Of a stretch of 64,000 nt of DNA, positions 56,270 to 64,000 are shown in pieces (position 1 is the stretch's first letter; each line of letters opens with the position of its first letter). The stretch is taken from assembly GCA_015178975.1 (NCBI GenBank), contig WHVD01000035.1, forward strand, positions 496,001 through 560,000, written 5' to 3'. A program made the position numbers and the translations under genes. Origin of the DNA: Hysterangium stoloniferum. Lineage: Eukaryota; Basidiomycota; Agaricomycetes; Hysterangiales; Hysterangiaceae. The notes under the pieces were generated by a model. The model had not been told where the DNA came from. It saw only the letters and a list, made by a program, of their open reading frames with translations, and made no database searches.

Positions 56270-57245
56270 AATTCCGACTGGTCTTATACCGTGGTTTGAT
56301 TATCCTTAAGGGACTATGACGCACAGCATACCACTTCCCGGGTGATAATTAAATCCCCTCTAACAGCAGCAAGACAACGATGAGTCACTTGAAAGGGAAA
56401 ATTATCCAAACCAATTTCCCTGCGGGTCCTGTTTGTGGGGACCATTGAGATCTTTTGAAATCAGGGTACTAAATAAAACATTGCCAGTGAAAAGTATACC
56501 CGATGACATAGGTCAAAGGCACATACTTCAGGTTCTGGAGATAGATGGGTCTGAGGAGGATTCTCGTCTGTTGCACGTTGTGAACCGTATAGTGAGCTGT
56601 ATCGCTAAAAGCCTGTTAACCAAACATACTTAGTGTTCGAAGAAACGCCTTTAATAAGTAATGACCATTAAGAGCGTAAATAGTCTGCAGCAGGGAGTAC
56701 AAATCCAGTTACTCACTTTGGTCAATAACGATCGTTTGGTATTTCGTTCCTGCCAGAACTGCTGTCCATCAAACGAGGCAGATATGGAGGAGACAATGGT
56801 TACACCTCTTCTCCATAATGGAACGCAATGCATGTCCCTCCGATGACCATTATGACGGTGTGCTCATTGTTCTTCACTCATACAATTAAGAGACAGTTTG
56901 AAGGGAAGGTCCAGCATCTCCCGGAATTACAAGAGTCAATTAGCGCCTCCGGTATCACTCTAACAAAGCATGTCGATAATACAATACGAATGAGCTCACC
57001 ACCAGATGTACACCGGCTGGGAGAGGCGAAACGAGAATCCCTTGCAATTCCTAATAAGTGTTACGGGGAGGAATAATGCAGAGGACAACGACTCACATCA
57101 TCAAGGATGCAATTTTTGTACCGAAGCCAAGACTGGAAGGGCTTATTGTTGTCGAAGCTCCAGTGGACTCCATAGGTGACTAGATAAAGCTTTCGTGAAC
57201 CCTCGACGATATGACACATTGGTGCACATGTTGAATTGGGTCGGG
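56270..57245 (-). pseudogene. Metacaspase D, 5'-truncated
   Basis: Only the exons from the YPVDW region onward remain (here VTYGVHWSFDNNKPFQ, then ILVSPLPAGVHLV). The exons with the N-terminus and the catalytic His are gone, replaced at about 57,245 by unrelated sequence. The Cys exon reads ALIDSCNSG and then loses one base (GGGAGATG against GGGACGATG), shifting the frame. The acceptor of the next exon is also deleted. Clearly dead. Confidence 0.85.
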
Positions 57246-58870
57246 GTTGTGTTAAACGGGGAAACCCATACGAATGCATCGCCGATTATTTTCAGTGATT
57301 GCCGCTACAATGAAATTCATCGGATTGCTGATTCAATCATAATATAAATGATCAAAGATTCGTATTTCTTGGGTCTTCTCAAGTATTTAGTCAAGAGGGT
57401 GTAAAATGTATTGCACTAATAAATTGCGCTTGAGATTGAAATGCCAACTTTTAATAAATTGTTAGTAATTATACCATAATGTGCAAGCTAGAAGGAAAAT
57501 AATTGAAACAGGGCGTACGGATCGTGGAACCGCGGTGGATATTGGTTCGTATTTGGGATAACAGATTGACTGGGATTGTACACAGTACTAGGCGATGGCT
57601 GCGGAATTGACATATGAGTTATGTTGCTGTCACTGAGATTGGGACAGATCATGAACTCTTTGTGAAACAGATTATTGTAGGCGCACGACGTGGCGGGCAG
57701 GAAGTCCATGTCACGAGGCATGAGAAGCCACCGAGGTGAGAAATGGTCCTTTGGGCCCACCGGGTGAGAGATTTTCCTGATGGCACCGGGACTTGTTATT
57801 CAATCCGTTGATCAGCACCGTATCCATAGTGTTTACAGCGCATGCTTCAACGAGTATACTATGCTGATGGAGACATTGACCTTTCTGGTGGTAACTGATT
57901 TATTATTAGCTAACCGAACGATGTAGCTCATATATGGAAATCAGGCACATCATTGATTTCCTGCAAATCTACTCTACCACGCATCCAATCACTCATTCCG
58001 GCCAATAATTGAGCGCCTGGCAGCCCAAACTGGAAAGATTGCTGTTTATCAGACGAAGCAGATATGAGTGCCTGACATGGGCGCCGCGCCTGTGAACACC
58101 AATTGCAGTACCATAGGTTCCTTTGCACAGGTCATAGTAAACAATCCAGAGGAGATGCGTGTTCGTCGTGTGACGCACCGGCAACCCCTGTGTGCGATAA
58201 ACGTCCATGGAAGCACGCTCAGCTTTGGTGCCAGCCATTGAGTCACTACCTGCAAATGTCGTGGCAGTGTTGTCGACGTCACGCTTCCGTAGCACACCCA
58301 CGCACGGCTTCTTGGACGCGCGCTCCATACACCTCTATGCTGAAATTCTCTGCACACTTGTCATCGTATACCTGCACACGATGATGTAGCTTAGAACCGC
58401 CGCAAACTCCATGCGAATGTTCGTTGAAAGAAGGTGTGGACGTTCATCGCAATCGTCGAATTCGCTGAGGACAATCGCCGTGTGAGGTATCTGAGCGTCA
58501 AGTGGTGTGGCGTCCCAGTGAACATAGTCTATCGCTCTCCATAGATGCGGTACTTTGCTGGGTTTGCGCGGTCAGACGACGTGGAACAGTCGTGTGCCAT
58601 GTTAGCATCACCGACTTACCCATTGGACGCACGCCTGTTGAAGACGCTATATGACCCATGACACTGTGCACAGAGAGGTCACAGAGGAGGTCAACCCTCC
58701 ACACGACGATGTCATCAAGAACGTGCTGGCGGATACGGAGTTCATACTGTCACGAGGGCTATTCAGCACACACTACATCGTTGGCGATTGTGCGTGTGCA
58801 CATCGAAGCAGCTTCACATGGCTGTTCGACGGGCTGATGATCCACCCCAACGAAGTGCAGGCTTTGTAGA
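57246..58870. other. Region between units, partly of foreign composition
   Basis: Bases 57,480-57,760 hold a diverged piece of the upstream module ('gcgcacgacgtggcgggcagg'). Bases about 57,930-58,870 are unlike the rest of the array: more GC, many CpG, and open frames on both strands (57,993-58,328 minus, 58,651-58,869 plus) with no family I recognise. It may be a captured fragment of another gene or element. No function is claimed. Confidence 0.5.
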
Positions 58871-59691
58871 ATGAGGAGTGACCGCGCATCGTAGTACATT
58901 ACCTGGTGGTGAGAACATCGGTGTCTTTCTTTAATCCGCTAGGCAGCAGGGTGGGGAGTATTGAAGCAGAGAATAGTTTGCACTGGATGAGCAGGTTGGT
59001 TCTTTACTATACGCGTAATATAATACATGCATGCCAAATTCTCCCTACCAGTCAGATGTAAAGATTTCGCGTGCAATGTGGGAATACCATAAGCGAATAA
59101 AAAGTATGGTAAGCACGACCGGTAGAATATTTTGTCGTTCCTTTCACGCAATGAATATTATATATTATCCATTATGACCATACTTCATGGAGGGAGGGCA
59201 CCTGTTGTGACCCTCTATCACAGCATTCATTTATGTGTCACTATAGATATTAAATAATTGATAGCGTTGATTTTCGTCTGGGAGCGTGGTCCTAGAGACA
59301 CAAGGTTAGCGCTAACACATAGTTCTAACTCGCCAAGCTACATATCGAGCCAGACATAAGACACAGGACTGGGTTTCTTATTTCATAATATTCATGGGAA
59401 AGCTTCGAAAATTGATGAATGTTTAATGTAAAGAGGGAAGTCTGAGGACCACCGGCCATGCTAAACAATAATCAAAATGCTTCAATAGGTATTGATAATG
59501 GAAATAAATAAGCGACAGCTGGCATTAGTAAAAAGTCAACCAAAGCATCTACAAAGGACTGAAAAATTTTCTAGTACAATCCAAAGTGTCGAATGTCGTC
59601 GGTTCAATTCGCGAATGTGACGAGAACCGTTAAATGATGATGATTAACTCATCATCTTAATCATATCGAAAATGGTTCCGACTGGTCCTCT
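58871..59691. repeat. Array spacer, unit 3
   Basis: Matches the 43,383-44,030 spacer ('ctttaatccgctaggcagcag', 'gataatggaaataaataagc'), with a block of other sequence near 59,320-59,460. Confidence 0.65.
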
Positions 59692-60008
59692 ACCGAGAGT
59701 ATCCAAACCGAAAGTAGCGGTGCGAGGAAAATAATTTCGATGCCGGTGATTCGGTTAGCAAAGGCAAAAAAGACCAAGAGGATTAACCAAGGTCCGAGAA
59801 ATGGACATCGAGAAAGAAGGAGACAAGAAAAGACATGTATAAGGCCTTGGACGGCTCTGCTCTATTATGTATCGGTTAGATGTCATTTAATCTAGTTATT
59901 AAAGGCGACTTACATTTTATTTCAGGAATGTTACTCCAAGTCCGGGTATCATCCTCGTTGGCTGACCAGATACCAGAGATGTGGGAAAATGAATTAGAGG
60001 CGTATGTA
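59692..60008 (+). pseudogene. Fragment of the 42,262 gene, copy 3
   Basis: Same fragment again, from mid exon 2 into exon 3, cut at GAGGCGTAT (60,000-60,006), where it joins upstream-module sequence directly. The metacaspase that should follow is deleted. Confidence 0.8.
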
Positions 60009-61563
60009 AGGCTGTCGGTAGCGGACGGGACAAGAGTATCGTATTCTGTGTTCGGCTCTAAAGCCTATGTTATGTTGAACTGAGCTGTGAAACAGATTGT
60101 TGTTGGCGCGCGGCGTGGCAAGGGGAGGTAGGTCTCCATTAACGCAGCATTCATACATTTGGTCCTGTTTGTTCGCATGCGAGAATAGGAGGTTGCTAGA
60201 TTCCCAACACCGAGATCTGGAGGATCCACGATCAACCCTATGTTACGGGTGTCAAAATGACAGAACCATAATATTAACTCAGCCCTACAACGAAAGATCT
60301 TCCTGAAGGCACCGATTTTTTGGGCGGAATTACCATTGAAAGGTATGTGGGGTCATGATACGCATGGGAAGTCCGAGTCTTCTTAGAAGTCCGCTCGACC
60401 ATATGGATGCTCAAAATAGGACGCAATGCTATGTGCAATGAGAAGCCCTCTGGTAGATTAACTTCCGGATGATCGTACCCTTGAAGATATTGTATCATCC
60501 AGAACTGACAAGTGAAATCAGGGAATATGGAGGCAGAGTCGCGCTGTTTCCATCTCTAAAATTAGATAGGACCGGGGAAAGTGCCCATCCACAAACACCC
60601 ATCACTAAGCCGGACGCCTGGCACTTGATCATCAGTGTTTACAGCACAGGCTTCAACGATTATATTACGCAGATGGAAGCATTGACGTTTCCTGTGGTAA
60701 TATAGATGGCTCAAAAGGAGTGATTTATTGTAAAGGTTTGATCTCGCGATACAATGAAGGTTGGGTGAAAAGATATAAATAAATAAGTAAAATGTCACCT
60801 CATCTTTGGGATGTTGTGCGATCAAAGTGCACACAATGCGTTCAAGAGATAGTTGGTCTGCACTCAATGAGGAAAGGTCATGACAATTGTTTACCACCCC
60901 CAACGAAGTGCAAACTGTTGGAATAAAATCTCGAAGCTCGCAACAATCAGAAACAAGGACGAATGTGATTTCCGTTTGACCCTCTGTGTCTCGTAGGAGG
61001 CAAACGGATAGCGTAAATACAAAAATCTATACTAGTTATATACGCCTTGAGAACAATAGACGTATGGCAACAAAAGGTTACGCTGAACAATGGGGTGGCA
61101 AATTGCCGGTGTGGCACCTTATGCATGCTCGCACAGCCTATATTCTAACACAAGCTGGATAGAATGAGGAGGGACCGCGCATGGTGGTACATCACTGAGT
61201 GTACTAAGAGCCACTGAGGGAATCTATAGCGGGTACAACGCATGCTCCAACGATTACATTATATGTAGATGGAAACGTGGTGGTAATTGAAATTGCTACA
61301 AAATTACAGTTTGTTGAGAGGCTTCCAGCGTTCGAATGGGGGTTGATTGGGTGCGAGGAGTATACAACAAGAAATATTACTAAACAATAATCAAAACGCT
61401 TCAATAGGTATTGATAATGGAAAGAAATAAGCGACAGCTGGCATGAGTAAAAGTCAACCAAAGTATCTACAAAGGACTGATACAATCCGAAGTGTCGAAT
61501 GTCGGTTGAATTCACGAAAGTGACGAGAACCGTTAAATGATGGGGATTAACCCATTATCTTAA
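60009..61563. repeat. Array upstream module without metacaspase, then spacer
   Basis: Upstream-module sequence (matching 54,950-56,090) is joined to the gene fragment, carries the solo LTR 60,916-61,150, and runs into the spacer before metacaspase E. No gene seen. Confidence 0.65.
60916..61150. mobile_element. Short solo LTR-like insertion (235 bp)
   Basis: Begins TGTTGGAATAAAATC and ends TATTCTAACA, so the ends form an inverted repeat of about 10 bp. Flanks are CAAAC (60,911-60,915) and CAAGC (61,151-61,155), a 5-bp duplication with one difference. The paralogous sequence at about 47,100-47,115 is uninterrupted. Confidence 0.8.
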
Positions 61564-63101
61564 TCATATCGAAAACTTTTCCGACCTCTCCTATACCGTG
61601 GTTTGAGCATCCTTAATGGACCATGACGTACATATCACTTACCGCACGATAGGAAAATCCCATCTAACAGCAGCAAGACAAGGATCAATCATTTGAAAGA
61701 GAAATTTATCAAAACCAGTTTACCTGCGGGTTCTGTTTGTAGTCATGTGGGAGATCTTTTGAAATCAGGGTACTAAATAAAACATTGCCAGTGAAAGGTT
61801 TATGCGATAATATAGGTTAACGGCACATACGTCAGGCTCTGGAGCAGTTCTTGAATGGTCGGATTAAAATTCTCTTCTGTTACACGTTGTGAGCCGTATA
61901 GCTAAAAGCTTGCCAACCAAACATACGTATTGTTTGAATAAACGCCTTTAATAGATAATAACCATTAACATCAGATACAGTCCGTGCAGAAAAGAGCATA
62001 AATCTAGTTACTCACCTTGGTCAATAACGATCGCTTGGGATCTCCATTCGAGTAGGACGACTTTCCATCAAACGAGGCAGATATGGAGATCTAGTCGGAG
62101 ACAATGGTTACATCTATTGCCCATCAATTCATAATGGGACGCACCGCATGTCCATCCAATGCGTCTTGTTGTGGTTCTGTACCCCTGTGATCAAGAAACA
62201 GTGTGAAGGGAAGATCCAGCATCGTCCCGGAATTGCAGCAATCAATTAGCGCCTTCCGCATCACTTTAAGAAAATATATCGATAAAGAAATATGAATGAG
62301 CTCACCACAAGGTGTGCACCAGCTGGTAGAGGTGCAACGAGAGTTTTTCGTAAGTCCTAATAAGTGTTACAGGCGGAATGATGTGGAGGACAACGACTCA
62401 CATCATCAAGGATGATATTTTTGTACCGATCCCGAGACAGTAAGGGCTTAGTCCTGTCTCTGATGAAGTCGACTGGATAGATGACTAGATAACGTTCTGG
62501 TGAATCTCGACCAGTTAAAGTCACAAGAAACGGGGATACATTCGTCACGACCATCTGATTCTTTTCTATTCTCATTCGTGATCTGTTTGCCGTGTCCGTT
62601 GACTGGAAGCCAAACCGTGTCATTTTGCTTTCTCCAATGATTTAAATGAATTATTACATACACCAGAAGAAGAAGTGGTCCCCGGACTCAGCCCCGTCCA
62701 CTAATTTCCCAAGTTGCTTCAACTTAATATGGTAGAGCGGGTTGGTTCACAGTAGTAGAAATGTACGAGGATGAGGGACGTACGATGTTTTCACGAGTGG
62801 GACGGATATGTTTCTTAGCAGGATGATCAGAGAGTACAACGATGTCTTTCGCATCAAAACCACAGCGATTTTCTTTTAATTGTTGATTTGTTATCAAATA
62901 TTAAAAAAAAACTCAAAACCTACTAAGGAATCTTTCCACTCCTGGAAGTTCATTTAACGGTGCGGCAAGAAAGTCGATGTCCCGCCCCTTATACGATATG
63001 GCAACCAATAAGGCCCTGCGACGGTTTAGGCTGCTAATACGGTGGGGTGGGGTGGTGTTACCGATGGGAGATATTGGGACCTTGGACAGACGAGTGGACA
63101 T
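61564..63101 (-). CDS. Metacaspase E (altered active-site surroundings)
   Basis: Twelve exons parallel B and C and sum to 291 residues in frame. Start MSTRLSKVPISP at 63,101. Landmarks: RRRALLVAISYKGRD, FDAKDIVVLSDHPAKKHIRP, GDHFFFWFNGHGKQITNEN, DEFIYPVDFIRDR, LVAPLPAGAHLVALIDCCNSG, SISASFDGKSSYSNGD, NPTIQELLQSL, and ERSEKFSI at the end. The catalytic His and Cys remain, but GHGGQ has become GHGKQ and DSC has become DCC. Either this is a diverged or regulatory relative, or an early stage of decay; all frames and splice sites are still intact. A TATA-like box lies about 50 bp upstream. Confidence 0.83.
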
Positions 63102-63146
63102 CAGAAAGGATGACTTGGTTTGTATCTATGAATGAACTACTGGGGG

Positions 63147-63157
63147 GTTATATATGC
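63147..63157 (-). promoter_or_regulatory. TATA-like box of metacaspase E
   Basis: On the minus strand GGGCATATATAACCC lies about 50 bp before the start codon, as in copy C. Confidence 0.6.
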
Positions 63158-63642
63158 CCACGGGGAAGGAAGGGATGACAGAAATATTACTAAAGCCTAT
63201 GTTATGTTGAGCTGGGCTGTGAAACATATCGTTGTTGGCGCGCGCCGTGGCGGGGAGGAGGTAGGTCTCCATGAACGGGGCATTAATGCGTTTGGTCCTA
63301 TTTGGTCCTGTTTGATGCGCATGCGAGAATAGGAGGTTGCTAGATTCCGGAGGGTGACAAACACCGTGATATGAGTGTACGATCCACTATTAAGGGCTAT
63401 GTATGTTACGGGTGTCAAAATGACAGAAACATGATATTAACTCACCCCTACACCGGGAAATCTTCCTGAAGACACCGCCTTTTTGGGTGAAATTACCATT
63501 AAAAGGTCACCTGTCTGGGCTCATGATACGCATGAGAAGTTTGAGTCTCCCTAGAAGTCCGCTCGACCATATGGATGCTCAAAATGGGACGTAATGCTAT
63601 GTGCAATGTTAAGCTCTCTGGTAGACTAACTTCCGGATAATA

Positions 63643-63770
63643 TGTTAGATTGAGTAATGCTAGCAGTGCTTCCCAGGGTCAGGTGGTGTAATGGTTAACA
63701 CCCCTGCTATATATGCAGAAGCCCTGGGTTCAATCCCCAGTCTGGCCATTCATTTTCTACACTTTTAACA
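63643..63770 (+). mobile_element. 128-bp TG...CA element carrying a tRNA-like sequence
   Basis: Begins TGTTAGATTGAG and ends CACTTTTAACA. It is flanked by TAATA at 63,638-63,642 and 63,771-63,775. The empty site is present in the paralogous module ('ccggataatagtaccc' at 55,379-55,394). The 5-bp duplication and the TGTTA...TAACA ends are those of an LTR, but most of the body is a tRNA-like sequence. It could be the solo LTR of a very small non-autonomous element. Confidence 0.85.
63677..63748 (+). tRNA. tRNA-like sequence within the 128-bp element
   Basis: A 72-nt cloverleaf can be folded: acceptor GGTCAGG with TCTGGCC (two G-T pairs) and discriminator A, a D arm containing the A-box-like TGGTGTAATGG, and a T arm CTGGG/CCCAG with B box GGTTCAATCCC. 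The anticodon stem has four good pairs and one mismatch. Its loop would be TATATAT, giving a TAT (Ile-type) anticodon but with A in place of the invariant T33. It may be transcribed by polymerase III, but it is more likely a tRNA-derived part of the mobile element than a working tRNA. No intron seen. Confidence 0.6.
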
Positions 63771-64000
63771 TAATAGTTCCCTTGAAGATATTGTATCTTC
63801 CAGAGCTTAAAAGTGAAAGTAATGAATATGGAGGCAGAGTCCCGCTGTTGCCACCTGAGACTCTCCAAACTGAGATAGGATCGAGAAAGCATTCGGTCCA
63901 CGAACACCCACACTAAGCCGGACGCCTGGCACTTGATCATCAGTGTTTACCACACAGCCTTCAACGATTACATTGTTCAGATGGAAACATTGACGTTTCT

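Larger units (their letters stand above)
63158..64000. repeat. Array upstream module, unit 4
   Basis: Copy of the upstream module, closest to that of C (54,900-55,620). It carries the 128-bp insertion at 63,643. The window ends inside it. Confidence 0.65.

Noticed and set aside
58049..58384. Gene in the CpG-rich block
   Set aside because: Open frames of similar length exist on both strands and none shows a recognisable family, so coding status cannot be supported.
63677..63748. A functional isoleucine tRNA gene
   Set aside because: The universally conserved T33 is A, the anticodon stem has a mismatch, and the sequence lies inside a mobile element with target duplications; kept only as tRNA-like.

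Overview
The window looks like nuclear DNA of a mushroom-forming basidiomycete (Agaricomycetes). The evidence is protein genes cut by many introns of about 45-80 nt with GT...AG ends, very short exons, a DUF6534 membrane protein, a basidiomycete-type TAF4, and Ty3/gypsy elements with 5-bp target duplications. Species cannot be named from sequence alone. Exon models below were derived by hand from splice signals, reading-frame closure and family resemblance; no search or alignment software was run.

Bases 1-22,800 are a transposon graveyard: a TG/CA-rich minisatellite (about 1.7-2.7 kb), a truncated gypsy element with one LTR (3,627-7,660), Tc1/mariner remnants, an 11-bp satellite, and a nest of insertions. 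In the nest a Tc1/mariner element (from 9,936) is split by a complete but dead gypsy element (10,487-19,983, target duplication CTGGT), whose right LTR is split by a solo LTR (18,477-19,794, CCCAG). A second solo LTR (20,578-21,387, AACAG) lies in the 5' part of the Tc1 element. The Tc1 element may itself sit between two decayed LTRs of the first gypsy family (9,312-9,920 and 21,836-22,317). Stop codons, frameshifts and transition-biased LTR differences indicate inactivation by C-to-T mutation.

Bases 23,500-43,250 are an ordinary gene neighbourhood: TAF4 (-), a LARP7/Pof8-like La-related protein (+), a seven-pass membrane protein (-), a DUF6534 membrane protein (+), a NADAR-domain protein with a myristoylation start (+), two tandem short-chain dehydrogenases (+) duplicated together with the 5' end of the inosine-triphosphatase gene, the intact ITPase gene (+), a Cys/His-rich nuclear-type protein (-), and a conserved-looking charged protein of unknown function (+).

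Bases 43,250-64,000 are an array of segmental duplications centred on a metacaspase (caspase-like peptidase, family C14) gene on the minus strand. Five copies are visible: A (broken by a solo LTR in the catalytic-cysteine exon), B, C and E (full exon sets with open frames), and D (5'-truncated and frameshifted). The copies keep the catalytic His and Cys but differ in the residues around them; only C has both canonical motifs. Copies of the 3' end of the gene at 42,262-43,244 are carried along as broken fragments. Because units can be compared with each other, several small TG...CA insertions can be delimited exactly, including a 128-bp element that carries a complete tRNA-like sequence, and a foldback element of about 670 bp.
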